Shown here piece by piece: positions 1 to 9,665 of a DNA stretch of 64,000 nucleotides (the first letter of the stretch is position 1; every line of letters starts with the position of its first letter). The notes under the pieces were generated by a model. It was not told the origin of the DNA and did no database searches. It saw nothing but the letters and a program-made list of their open reading frames with translations. The position numbers and the translations under genes are program-made. Origin of the DNA: Myxococcales bacterium (lineage in GTDB: Bacteria; Myxococcota_A; Polyangia; Polyangiales; Polyangiaceae); contig JADJCA010000001.1 in assembly GCA_016703425.1 (NCBI GenBank), positions 1,364,001 through 1,428,000 on the forward strand, given 5' to 3'.

Positions 1-2
1 TC

Positions 3-386
3 CGCGCGTACCCGCTCGCCATGAGCCCCGCCATCCGCAAGCACATCGATCCGTGGGTGGGGACCGGCGTTGGCTACATGCGTGACGTCCAGTCATACAA
101 GCGGCCCCTCGGCAACGTCAGCGTCGACTGGACGCTGGACCACCACGCCGTCGCCGTTCCCCTTGGCGTCGGTGTCGACTACCGCGTCCTTCCGATGTTG
201 TCCGTCGGACCGTCGTTCGAGTACACGCTCGCGAACACCGTCGCCGGTTGTCTCAAGGCGTCGACCTCGGCACCGGGATTTGTGGGCTCGTCGTATTGCT
301 CGAACGAGGATCCGGGCAAGCAGTTCGTCAAAGCCGACAGCTACGGCGTGTGGTCGGCAGGCCTCGACGTTCGCGCGACCTTCTGA
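3..386 (+). CDS. C-terminal part of an outer-membrane beta-barrel-like protein (5' end outside window)
   Basis: The frame is open to the window edge, so the methionine at position 21 is probably internal. The visible 120-odd residues alternate polar and hydrophobic positions, with turns rich in Gly, Asp and Asn, and the chain ends in a strand closing on Phe (LDVRATF), the usual last residue of an outer-membrane barrel. No catalytic motif is seen. It ends 8 bp before the convergent helicase gene. The barrel call is inference from strand pattern and the terminal Phe. The specific family is not recognised. Confidence 0.6.
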   Translation, partial: RAYPLAMSPAIRKHIDPWVGTGVGYMRDVQSYKRPLGNVSVDWTLDHHAVAVPLGVGVDYRVLPMLSVGPSFEYTLANTVAGCLKASTSAPGFVGSSYCSNEDPGKQFVKADSYGVWSAGLDVRATF

Positions 387-394
387 TTGAAACG

Positions 395-2686
395 CTAGCG
401 AGGACCGCGGCCCGCCTTCGGCTTCTTGCTGAAGCGGGACGCGCCACCTTGGGCGGGGCGACGCGGCGGCGCGCGACCGCCGCTGTCGCGCGGCGCTGGA
501 CCGGCCGGCGGCGCGTCTCTGCGGTCGCGCGGCACGACGTCGCGGCGCGGGGGGCGGGCCCCTTCGTCGCGCGGCGGCGCCTCGGGCAGCGACCGTCGAC
601 TCGGCCTCTCGGCCTTGACAGCGTCGCGAGGCCGCGCGCCGGACGACGCGGCATCCGCGCGCGGCGCCGGCCTCTCGTTATACGCAGGGCGCGGGCCCTC
701 GCGGCGCGGTCGCTCGCGAGCCGCTGCGTCGTGGCCGCGGGTGTCCTCGCGCGGCGGGCTGTCGCGATGCGGTGCTTCGTGAGCGGGTCGGTCCCGACGG
801 GGGTCCTCACGGCTGGGTCCCCCGCGAGCCGGTCCATCACGACGCGGGCCATCTTGCCGCGGTCCGTCTCGACGCGGACCATCCCCGCGCGGGGCGTCAA
901 AGCGCGGACCTCGTGGCCCGGGCGGTGCGTCACGCCGCGGGCCTTCGGGGCGCGGCCCCTCGTGGCGCGGCCCCTCGTGACGCGGCCCCTCGTGACGGGA
1001 CGTGGAGCGTGGCCCGCGCTCGGGCGACGGGCCGCGATCGGCCGCGATGGTCACGCGACGATCGCGCGGATCCGGCTCCGCCGCGGCGCTCGAAAACTCG
1101 GCGGCCACAGACCGCGCCACGTCGACCGTCGACCACGTGGGACCGATGCGAATGGCGCCGACGCTGCGACTCTGAATGCCTCCGCGGCGGCAAACCATCG
1201 CGAGCAGACGACGCGGATCGGCGCCGTGAACCGAGCCCCACGTGACTCGGAAAGGCACCCAATCGCCGGCGGCGGGGCGCGGCCCCCGCTCATCGTTGGC
1301 CGAGGGCAGGCGTCGTCGCGATTCGCGCTCGCGGGGAACGGGCGCGTCAACGGGCGTCACGTCGCGCGGCGCCGGCAGGCGGGCGAAGTCGCCACGCATG
1401 AGGAGGCGACGGAGCACGGGCTCGACGTTGGGGACCTCAGCGAGGCGCTTGGCGAGCGCACCGAGGCGCGGGTCCATGGCTTCGTCCGCACCTTCCGCCG
1501 TGAGCTCGGCGACGAAGCTCTCGCGAAGACGCGCCTCGATGACTTCGCGAGCTTCGAGCGGCTCGACGCGCGACGTGACCTTGGCCTCGGAGAGCACCCG
1601 GCGCACGCGCAAGAGCTCCCGCGGCGCCACCAGCACGTGGCTCGTGCCGCGCCGACCGGCGCGCCCCGTGCGACCGCTGCGGTGCGTATAAGCGTCCGGC
1701 TCCGTGGGCGGCGAATAATGCACGACGCGATCGACGGCCGCGACGTCGAGACCGCGGGCGGCGACATCGGTGGCGACGAGGACGTTGAGCTCACCCTGCT
1801 TGAAGGCGGCAAGCGCGCGGTTGCGCTCTCGCTGTTCCATGTCGCCGGAGAGCGCGGCGACGCGAAAGTTCGCGCGCCTAAGCTCCTCGGAGAGATCGGA
1901 CACTTCGGCGCGTGTCCGGGCGAACACGATGGAGCGACCGTCGTGATCGGAGAGCAGCAGGTTGACGAGACCGGCAAAACGCTCGTGGGCCGGCACAAGG
2001 TGCAGGAGATGTTCGATGTCGAGGTTGGCGTCGCCGAGGCGCGTGCCCTCGACGTGCAGCGGCTCCGTCTGGACGCGATTGGCGAGCGCCGCCACGTCGC
2101 GAGGAAAGGTCGCCGAGACAAGGTGGGTGCGGCGCCCCGCCGGCGCGCGTCCGATGATCTTCTCCAGGTCCTCTCGGAAACCGAGGTCGAGCATGCGGTC
2201 CGCTTCGTCGATCACGATGGCGAGGAGCCCGGCGGGATCGATGCTGCCTCGATCGAGGTGGTCGACGAGTCGGCCCGGCGTTCCGACGACGATCGTCGGG
2301 TCGGAGCCAAGCGCGCGGCGCTCGAGGCCGTAGCTGGAGCCACCGGTTACGACGGCGACACGAACGGCCATGGCCGCGAAGAGCCAGCGAAGCTCGCTCT
2401 CGACCTGACGTGCCAGCTCGCGTGTCGGCGTGATCACCAGCGCGGTTGGTCGCCCGGCGGCCGACTTTGGGCTCTCGTGCGCAAGAGCGGCGGCCACCAG
2501 GTGCCTGAGCAAGAGCCCAATGGCGACGGTCTTCCCGGACCCCGTTTGCGACGTCATGCGGACGTCGCGCTCGGTGACCCCGTCTTCGAGGACCGCGAGC
2601 TGCACCGGCGTCAGCTCTGCGTAGCCCTTCTTTTCGAGTGCTTCGCTGAGTGCGGGACCGAGGGCTTCTTTGGTGTGGTCGTCCAC
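395..2686 (-). CDS. DEAD-box ATP-dependent RNA helicase with DbpA-type RNA-binding domain and long Arg/Asp/Gly/Pro tail
   Basis: 763 aa. The helicase core spans about residues 10-370: Q motif near GYAELTPVQ, Walker A SQTGSGKT at about 46-53, DEAD box in VIDEADRML at about 158-166, SAT in LVSATFP, and motif VI HRSGRTGRAGRRG near 335-347. Residues of about 475-550 match the DbpA RNA-binding domain, which in E. coli DbpA targets 23S rRNA, so a ribosome-assembly role is likely. The last 210 residues are low-complexity RDGPRR/RHEGPR repeats, a disordered basic tail of the kind that promotes RNA binding or condensate formation. Start is the ATG at 2686. The long plus-strand frame over it is a GC shadow. 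Confidence 0.93.
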   Translation of the reverse strand: MDDHTKEALGPALSEALEKKGYAELTPVQLAVLEDGVTERDVRMTSQTGSGKTVAIGLLLRHLVAAALAHESPKSAAGRPTALVITPTRELARQVESELRWLFAAMAVRVAVVTGGSSYGLERRALGSDPTIVVGTPGRLVDHLDRGSIDPAGLLAIVIDEADRMLDLGFREDLEKIIGRAPAGRRTHLVSATFPRDVAALANRVQTEPLHVEGTRLGDANLDIEHLLHLVPAHERFAGLVNLLLSDHDGRSIVFARTRAEVSDLSEELRRANFRVAALSGDMEQRERNRALAAFKQGELNVLVATDVAARGLDVAAVDRVVHYSPPTEPDAYTHRSGRTGRAGRRGTSHVLVAPRELLRVRRVLSEAKVTSRVEPLEAREVIEARLRESFVAELTAEGADEAMDPRLGALAKRLAEVPNVEPVLRRLLMRGDFARLPAPRDVTPVDAPVPRERESRRRLPSANDERGPRPAAGDWVPFRVTWGSVHGADPRRLLAMVCRRGGIQSRSVGAIRIGPTWSTVDVARSVAAEFSSAAAEPDPRDRRVTIAADRGPSPERGPRSTSRHEGPRHEGPRHEGPRPEGPRRDAPPGPRGPRFDAPRGDGPRRDGPRQDGPRRDGPARGGPSREDPRRDRPAHEAPHRDSPPREDTRGHDAAARERPRREGPRPAYNERPAPRADAASSGARPRDAVKAERPSRRSLPEAPPRDEGARPPRRDVVPRDRRDAPPAGPAPRDSGGRAPPRRPAQGGASRFSKKPKAGRGPR
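948..1003. repeat. 15-bp tandem repeats inside the helicase tail
   Basis: About three and a half copies of a 15-bp unit (GCGGCCCCTCGTGAC and near variants) lie head to tail. On the minus strand they encode successive five-residue RHEGP units of the helicase tail. Because the unit is a multiple of three, copy number can change without frameshift, so tail length is likely to vary between strains. Confidence 0.75.
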
Positions 2687-2769
2687 GACGCCTCGTAGCA
2701 GCGCCGGACGCCCCTCGCGAGGAGATTCGGTGTTTCCGCGAAGATAGGCTGGGCGCTTATGCTCTGGGA

Positions 2770-5274
2770 ATGAGACGACTCATTCTACTCGTAGCCGTCT
2801 CCTGTGGGCTCGACGCTCGTACGCCGGAGCTGCTGCCTGCCACGGCCGGCTCGCAGCGCCTTCCCGCACCAAACAAGCGGACCGAGACGCTGCTCACGAG
2901 CTGGCGCTTCTCACCTGACGAACCATCGGCAGCCCGCGAGCCGGCCTTCGACGATTCACAGTGGGGCGCCGTCGCGGTGCCGCACACCTGGAACACCAAG
3001 CGGGCGCCTTTCGTCACGTTGCCCCGGGCCTGGTACCGCACCTCGCTCTCGTCGGAGGGGCCGTTGGCGCCCGTCACCTACCTGATATTCGAAGGCGTCG
3101 GCACCGTGGCCGAAGTCTTCATGGACGGCACGCGCCTCGGCGAACACCGCGGCGCGTACACGCGTTTTGTGTTCGACGCGACGAGCGCCCTCGCCCAGTC
3201 CGGTCCGCACGTCATCGCGGTCCGCGTCGACAACACCGACGAGGGCACCGACGACTGCCTGCCGCGCCTCGCGCTGGCGCACAACTACTACAAGCCCTAC
3301 GGCGGCATCTATCGGAAGGTCCGCGTGCTCGCGGCCGACGCCATTCACGTGGAGCCGATGCACGGAACCACAGGCGTCGACGTAACCTCGACCGACGTCA
3401 GCGAAGGTCTGGCCACGCTCAACGTTGCGACGCCGCTCCGAAACACGCTCGACGTCGACGTCGATGCCGACGTGGTGCATCGCGTGACGGCACCCGACGG
3501 CACACGCGTCCTGGAGCATCGCACCAGCGTGCGCGTCGCGCGCCGCGGCCGATTGCGCGCGGAGGCCTCTCTCCGAATCGAGCGTCCGACGCTTTGGCAG
3601 CTCGGCAAGGGCGCGCTCTACCGCATCGACACCGAAATTGAGGCCGACGGCGCCGTCCGCGACAGCGTGGCGACGCGCGTTGGCCTCCGCGCGTGGTCCT
3701 TTGGCCCCGACGGCGCGCGCCTGAACGGCAGCCGGGTGGCCCTGCGAGGAATCAACAAGCACCAGGAGACGGAAGCGCACCTCGCGGCGGTCAACGACGA
3801 CGAACTCCGCGCTGAATGGCGAACGCTGCAGGAGCTGGGCGTCAACTTCGTGCGCTTGGCGCACTATCCGCATGCGGAACTCGAGCTCGAGTTGGCGGAC
3901 GAGCTGGGCGTGGCGCTTTGGGTCGAAAACGGCTTCTCGACGCCGGGTCCGTGGACGGCGACGGGGGACCGCATCACGCGTGACATGGTCCGCCAGTCCA
4001 AGAGTCACCCGAGCGTCATGTTTTACAGCGTGGGCAATGAAGTCATCGACTCGCGCTTGGGACCGGAAGCGCAGGACGCCGCCACGCGGTACGCCGCTGC
4101 CGTCAAGGAAGAGGACACCACACGAACGGTGGTCTACGCCAACAACGCAGACTTCTTCGGTGCCGCCCCCATCGACGCGGTGGCGCACAACGTCTACCCC
4201 GGCTGGTACGGCGGAACGCCTTGGGACTTTGACACCCTCGCCAGCGAACGAAAGCTCATCTCCGAGACCGGTGGCCGTTCGGTGGTCACGCATCACACCG
4301 ACTATGCCGACGCGGCCCTCAAGCTCGCGACCTTCGAGCCCGAAGAGTGGCTGCAGCGCATTGTGGAGAGCCACACCCAGGTGGCCTTCCGCGATCGGGC
4401 GCAGGACACCGCGATGTTCACCTGGTGGGTCTTTCGGGACTTTCTGCTCGACGGTCGGCCCAAGGGCGTCAACGACAGCGGCATCATCAGTTTCGACGGC
4501 GCCTACAGGAAGGATGCCTTCTACTTGCTCCAGGCGTTTCTGAGGCCGACGCATCCGGTGCTCCGAACGACCAGCCAGCCCTATTTCTTGCGGCGCGGGC
4601 GCCGAGACAACGGCATTAAGGTCTACTCAAACCGGCCGGCGCTTCGCCTCTTCGTCAACGACGTAGACCATGGCACGCGTGCCAACGGCGACTACCGCGC
4701 CCCCGCCGACCGCCGCGTCGACAACGTCTTCTACTGGCCCGCTCCGCTACGCGACGGATTGAACGAGGTCTTGGTCACCGACGGCGCGGGCACCGAGGAG
4801 CGCTCGCGCATCTTCTACGCGACACCAACCACTCCAGCGACGGCCCCTGCCGATCCCATCACGGACCTCTCCGCTTCCAACGCGGGCAACCGCCCCTACT
4901 TCGTGGGCGTACCGCCGTGGAGCGGCGGCCCCGTCTTCTACGACCTTGACGGCACCGCCGACAACACCTTCGCGGATGTGCCGGCGGAGCTCCTCGCCGC
5001 GGCGCGAATTGCCACCATGCGCACGAGCAAAGCCGGCACTACGACCGGCCTCCGTTTCCGGGTTGCCGCCGGTGTGCCGCACTTGTCGGTGTTTGCGATC
5101 GCCGCACCGGGCACCACACTCCCTGCGTTCACGCCCCTGCGCAACGTGCGCTGGCGTGATGACGCGATGGATCTCGTCACCGCCGTGCTCGCCAAGCGCG
5201 AGGCCAGCGCCGGCACGGAGGTTGTCGTCCCTGAGCAGACCACGGACTACGCGCTCTTCGTCACCGTCCCCTAA
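2770..5274 (+). CDS. Glycoside hydrolase family 2 (beta-galactosidase/beta-glucuronidase-like), putative lipoprotein
   Basis: 834 aa from the ATG at 2770. The frame is open further upstream but lacks family residues there. The N-terminus is a short hydrophobic signal ending in VAVSCG, a weak lipobox. The GH2 layout is visible: N-terminal jelly-roll sugar-binding domain (about 35-200), immunoglobulin-like domain (about 210-320) and TIM barrel from about 330. The barrel carries the signature FVRLAHYPH, the acid/base Glu in SVGNEVID and the probable nucleophile Glu in LISETGG. It would cleave beta-linked sugars outside the cytoplasm. Substrate cannot be told from sequence. It stands alone, convergent with chrA. 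Confidence 0.88.
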   Translation: MRRLILLVAVSCGLDARTPELLPATAGSQRLPAPNKRTETLLTSWRFSPDEPSAAREPAFDDSQWGAVAVPHTWNTKRAPFVTLPRAWYRTSLSSEGPLAPVTYLIFEGVGTVAEVFMDGTRLGEHRGAYTRFVFDATSALAQSGPHVIAVRVDNTDEGTDDCLPRLALAHNYYKPYGGIYRKVRVLAADAIHVEPMHGTTGVDVTSTDVSEGLATLNVATPLRNTLDVDVDADVVHRVTAPDGTRVLEHRTSVRVARRGRLRAEASLRIERPTLWQLGKGALYRIDTEIEADGAVRDSVATRVGLRAWSFGPDGARLNGSRVALRGINKHQETEAHLAAVNDDELRAEWRTLQELGVNFVRLAHYPHAELELELADELGVALWVENGFSTPGPWTATGDRITRDMVRQSKSHPSVMFYSVGNEVIDSRLGPEAQDAATRYAAAVKEEDTTRTVVYANNADFFGAAPIDAVAHNVYPGWYGGTPWDFDTLASERKLISETGGRSVVTHHTDYADAALKLATFEPEEWLQRIVESHTQVAFRDRAQDTAMFTWWVFRDFLLDGRPKGVNDSGIISFDGAYRKDAFYLLQAFLRPTHPVLRTTSQPYFLRRGRRDNGIKVYSNRPALRLFVNDVDHGTRANGDYRAPADRRVDNVFYWPAPLRDGLNEVLVTDGAGTEERSRIFYATPTTPATAPADPITDLSASNAGNRPYFVGVPPWSGGPVFYDLDGTADNTFADVPAELLAAARIATMRTSKAGTTTGLRFRVAAGVPHLSVFAIAAPGTTLPAFTPLRNVRWRDDAMDLVTAVLAKREASAGTEVVVPEQTTDYALFVTVP

Positions 5275-5334
5275 CAGCGAGCAGCCGCCTCGGGCGCGGC
5301 GAGCAGCGCTGCGAGCCCCGAGCGCCCGCGTCGC

Positions 5335-6495
5335 TCACGGCAACCGAAGATGCCCTTGCAGCAGCCCGAACGTCGCGCCCGCAAGCAGCGGCCACAGCGT
5401 CCCGTCGGAAGGCCGCCAGCGGCGCCAGCCGAAGACGACGACGGCGAACGCGGTGGCCGCCACACCGTGAACGCCAACGCGATAGACCGAATACGCTGCC
5501 GCGAGGATGGCACCCACGACGGCGACGGACACACCGGAGAAGAACGCGCGGAGGCGAGGGCGCGCCTCGAGCGACGGCAGGCTGCGCGCGACGAGCAACG
5601 AAAGGATGAGCGGCGGCAAGAAGACCCCCGCCGTCGCGGCGAGCGCCCCCGGGAAGCCCGCGGCTCGGTAGCCAAGGAACGTCGAGCAAGCGGCGATGGG
5701 GCCGGGCGTCAATTGGGAGAAGGCAATGGCGTCGGAGAAGCTCGCGCCGTCGACCCACCCCCGCCCAACGACTTCGCGCTCGATGGCGGGGATCATCGCG
5801 ACGCCGCCGCCGAACGTGGCGAGGCTGATCTTCGCGAAGGAGAAGAAGAGCCCCGTCGAGAGCGGCACCGCGGCGGGCGCCGCGAGCAGGAAGGGCGAGC
5901 GATCGTCGCCACGGTCGCGCGAGAGGTGGCGCTCCCGCGTAAGAACGGGCCCGTGCACGAAAACGCCATAAAGGCCGGCGAACACGACCAACTCGAGGAG
6001 GCCGACGACCTGCGTGGCGAGGCAACCAAAGGTGACGACCAAGACGACGAGATCGAGGCGACGCTTCACGGCGGCGGGACGAAGCTCCTCGGCGACCGCG
6101 GCCACAATCCCCACAACGGCCGCGGCGATGCCGGCCAGCGCCGCGCCGACGGCCGGCACGCCGCGGAGCCGCCCGTAAGACGCGGCGAGGAGCAGCATGA
6201 GGATGCTCCCCGGCAGGAGAAAACAAAAGACCGCGAGGGCACCGACGAGCGGTCCCTTTTGCCGCGCGCCAACGACAGCCATGAGGTTGGCCGCGTTGGT
6301 GCCTGGCAGCGCCGCCGTCACGGCCAACACGGCCGCGAAAGCCTCCGTCGACATCCAGCCGTATTCGTCAACGACCTTCTGCTTGATGCGGGCGATGATC
6401 GCGAAGCCGCCCCCGAATGCGACGGCTCCGATGGAGAGAGCCAACCAAAGGACCGCGAGCGTCGAGACATCCTTCTGCCGCGGGTTCGCTTGCAC
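5335..6495 (-). CDS. chrA: Chromate transporter, long-chain CHR family
   Basis: 386 aa of mostly hydrophobic sequence made of two homologous halves, as in long-chain ChrA proteins. The first half begins after about 12 residues with the conserved GAVAFGGGFA segment, followed by ALPGTNAANLMA. The second half starts near FAKISLATFGGGVAMIP and has the matching SQLTPGPIA motif. About ten membrane segments are expected. The family exports chromate and confers resistance. Whether this copy does so is inference. No regulator or chromate reductase gene is adjacent. Confidence 0.92.
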   Translation of the reverse strand: MQANPRQKDVSTLAVLWLALSIGAVAFGGGFAIIARIKQKVVDEYGWMSTEAFAAVLAVTAALPGTNAANLMAVVGARQKGPLVGALAVFCFLLPGSILMLLLAASYGRLRGVPAVGAALAGIAAAVVGIVAAVAEELRPAAVKRRLDLVVLVVTFGCLATQVVGLLELVVFAGLYGVFVHGPVLTRERHLSRDRGDDRSPFLLAAPAAVPLSTGLFFSFAKISLATFGGGVAMIPAIEREVVGRGWVDGASFSDAIAFSQLTPGPIAACSTFLGYRAAGFPGALAATAGVFLPPLILSLLVARSLPSLEARPRLRAFFSGVSVAVVGAILAAAYSVYRVGVHGVAATAFAVVVFGWRRWRPSDGTLWPLLAGATFGLLQGHLRLP

Positions 6496-6540
6496 GAGGC
6501 GCGCATGTTCGCGTGCCGCGGCGGCGGTCCAAAGGACTTT

Positions 6541-7827
<1,287 letters not shown>

Positions 7828-7873
7828 GGGTAGCTCTCCTCTTTGACAAGTGCGGATGGGGACAACTCGGTGA

Positions 7874-7883
7874 ATGTGCACAT
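7874..7883. promoter_or_regulatory. Palindrome in the aceB-aceA gap, possible operator
   Basis: The 10-bp perfect palindrome ATGTGCACAT lies about 47 bp upstream of the aceA start in the short gap after aceB. Next to it is a more AT-rich stretch than the surroundings (CGTTTACATTGATG). It could be a regulator site giving aceA separate control. No experimental motif is known to me for this sequence, so this is only a candidate. Confidence 0.3.
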
Positions 7884-7940
7884 CGTTTACATTGATGCCG
7901 CGCAAGACGCCGCCGCCGTTGCAGCGGCGTTCGGCGCGCC

Positions 7941-9563
7941 TCAGGACAAATCGCCGTAGGCCGGCAGTGTCAGGAAGTCCTCGAAGGGTTCGGTGGTGGC
8001 GACCTTGAGGAAGAGCTCTTTGGCGCGAGGGAAGTGCCCACGCTCGAAGCGCTCGGCGCCGACCTCGCCGCGAATCCGGGCGAGCTCTTCGTCGACGACG
8101 CTCGCGACGAACGCGGCAGTCACGACCGGGCCGCCATCGAGCGTCACGCCGTGGTGAAGCCACTGCCAGATCTGGGCTCGGCTGATCTCCGCCGTCGCCG
8201 CGTCTTCCATGAGGTCATAGAGCGGCACGCACCCTTGGCCGCCGAGCCAAGCCTCGAGGTACTGAATGCCGACGCGGACGTTGTGACGGAGGCCCGCTTC
8301 GGTCCGCTTGCCACCGGGCACCGCCAGGAGAGCGCTCTGCGAGGGCGAGACGTCGTCGCGCGCGCGCGCAATTTGGTGCGCTCCCGGCATGTGCTCGTCG
8401 AAGACGGCGCGCGCGATGGCGATGAGGCCGGGGTGCGCGACCCACGTGCCGTCGTGCCCGGCCTGGACCTCACGGAGCTTGTCGGCCCTCACCTTTTCGA
8501 GCGACTGCTCGTTCCTCGCCGCGTCGCCCTTGATGGGGATCTGCGCGGCCATTCCGCCCATGGCGTGAATGCCTCGTCGATGGCAGGTCTTGATGAGCAG
8601 CTCGCTGTAAGCCAGCAAGAACGCCTCGCCCATGGTGACCAACGCGCGATCCGGCAAGATGCGGTCGGCGTGCGTGCCGAGCTTCTTGATGAAGCTGAAG
8701 ATGTAGTCCCAGCGGCCGCAGTTGAGCCCGGCGGAGCGCTCCCGCAGCTCGAAGAGGATCTCGTCCATCTCGAAGGCCGCCGGCAACGTCTCGATGAGGA
8801 CCGTCGCGCGAACCGAGGCGGCGGGGACACCGACCGCCGCTTCGGCGAAGGCGAAGACCTGGTTCCAGATTCGCGCCTCGCGGTGGCTCTCGAGCTTCGG
8901 AACGTAGAAATACGACCCCGTACCGCGAACCAACAGCTCCTTGGCATTATGAAAAAAGAAGAGTCCGAAGTCGAAGAGGCTGCCCGGTGCCGGTCGGCCG
9001 TCGACAACGAAGTGCCGCTCCGGCAGGTGGAGACCGCGAGGTCGGACGAAGAGCGTCGCCGTCTTCTCAGGGAGGGCGTAGCGCTTGCCGGTCTCGGGCG
9101 CCGTGAAGTCGATTTGCCGGCGGACCGCGTCGAAGAGGTTCTGCTGCCCGGCCAGGAGGTTGTCCCAAGTCGGCGCCGTCGCATCCTCGAAGTCCGCCAT
9201 GAAGACGTTCGCGCCCGACCCGAGGGCGTTGACGATCATCTTGCGATCGACGGGACCAGTGATCTCCACGCGTCGGTCCTCGAGGTCTCTGGGGATGGGC
9301 GCCACACGCCAAGAAGCGTCCTCGCGAACGGAGCGCGTCTCCGGCAAGAAGTCCGGGAGGGCGCCTCCGTCGAAGGCGCGCTTCCGCTCGGCGCGCGCCA
9401 GGAGAGCCTCGTCGATGGCCGGCCGGAAGCGACGCACCAAGTCGGCGAGGAACGAGCGAGCCCCTTCCGTGAGCAGGTGCTCGAAAGCCGCAAGGCTCGC
9501 GGGCGCGTCCGTCACGACAACCCCGCTCACCACAACCCCGGTCGACGCGTTGGTAGGTGTCAT
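7941..9563 (-). CDS. aceB: Malate synthase A
   Basis: 540 aa, the size of the AceB class (E. coli 533). It condenses glyoxylate with acetyl-CoA to malate, the second step of the glyoxylate shunt. The signature segment GLNCGRWDYIFSFIK is intact, as are the MADFEDATAPTW and GTWVAHPGL regions that form the active site. The start at 9563 gives an N-terminus rich in Thr/Val before family similarity begins at about residue 25, so a downstream start is possible. It is first in the aceB-aceA unit and divergent from the RamB-like regulator. Confidence 0.96.
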   Translation of the reverse strand: MTPTNASTGVVVSGVVVTDAPASLAAFEHLLTEGARSFLADLVRRFRPAIDEALLARAERKRAFDGGALPDFLPETRSVREDASWRVAPIPRDLEDRRVEITGPVDRKMIVNALGSGANVFMADFEDATAPTWDNLLAGQQNLFDAVRRQIDFTAPETGKRYALPEKTATLFVRPRGLHLPERHFVVDGRPAPGSLFDFGLFFFHNAKELLVRGTGSYFYVPKLESHREARIWNQVFAFAEAAVGVPAASVRATVLIETLPAAFEMDEILFELRERSAGLNCGRWDYIFSFIKKLGTHADRILPDRALVTMGEAFLLAYSELLIKTCHRRGIHAMGGMAAQIPIKGDAARNEQSLEKVRADKLREVQAGHDGTWVAHPGLIAIARAVFDEHMPGAHQIARARDDVSPSQSALLAVPGGKRTEAGLRHNVRVGIQYLEAWLGGQGCVPLYDLMEDAATAEISRAQIWQWLHHGVTLDGGPVVTAAFVASVVDEELARIRGEVGAERFERGHFPRAKELFLKVATTEPFEDFLTLPAYGDLS

Positions 9564-9665
9564 GTTGCGATGCGTTGAAAATGCAGTAAAGGCCCGGCGA
9601 GTTCAATAGACCTCGCGGAAACGCGTGTTGACGCCTGTCAACGACAACCAGTAAAACTGTCAATC
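9564..9665. promoter_or_regulatory. Divergent aceB / RamB-like control region with inverted and direct repeats
   Basis: The 102-bp gap between the divergent starts holds a perfect inverted repeat GTTGAC-GCCT-GTCAAC at 9627-9642. Next to it is CAGT-AAA-ACTG (9649-9659). The heptamer CAGTAAA occurs twice, at 9584-9590 and 9649-9655, about six helical turns apart. This spacing suits a regulator that represses both genes by binding two sites. Binding by the adjacent RamB-like protein is inferred from position. Confidence 0.5.

Noticed and set aside
248..2698. 816-aa plus-strand open frame opposite the helicase
   Set aside because: Arg/Ala-rich with no motif. It is the antisense shadow of the DEAD-box gene caused by high GC at third positions.
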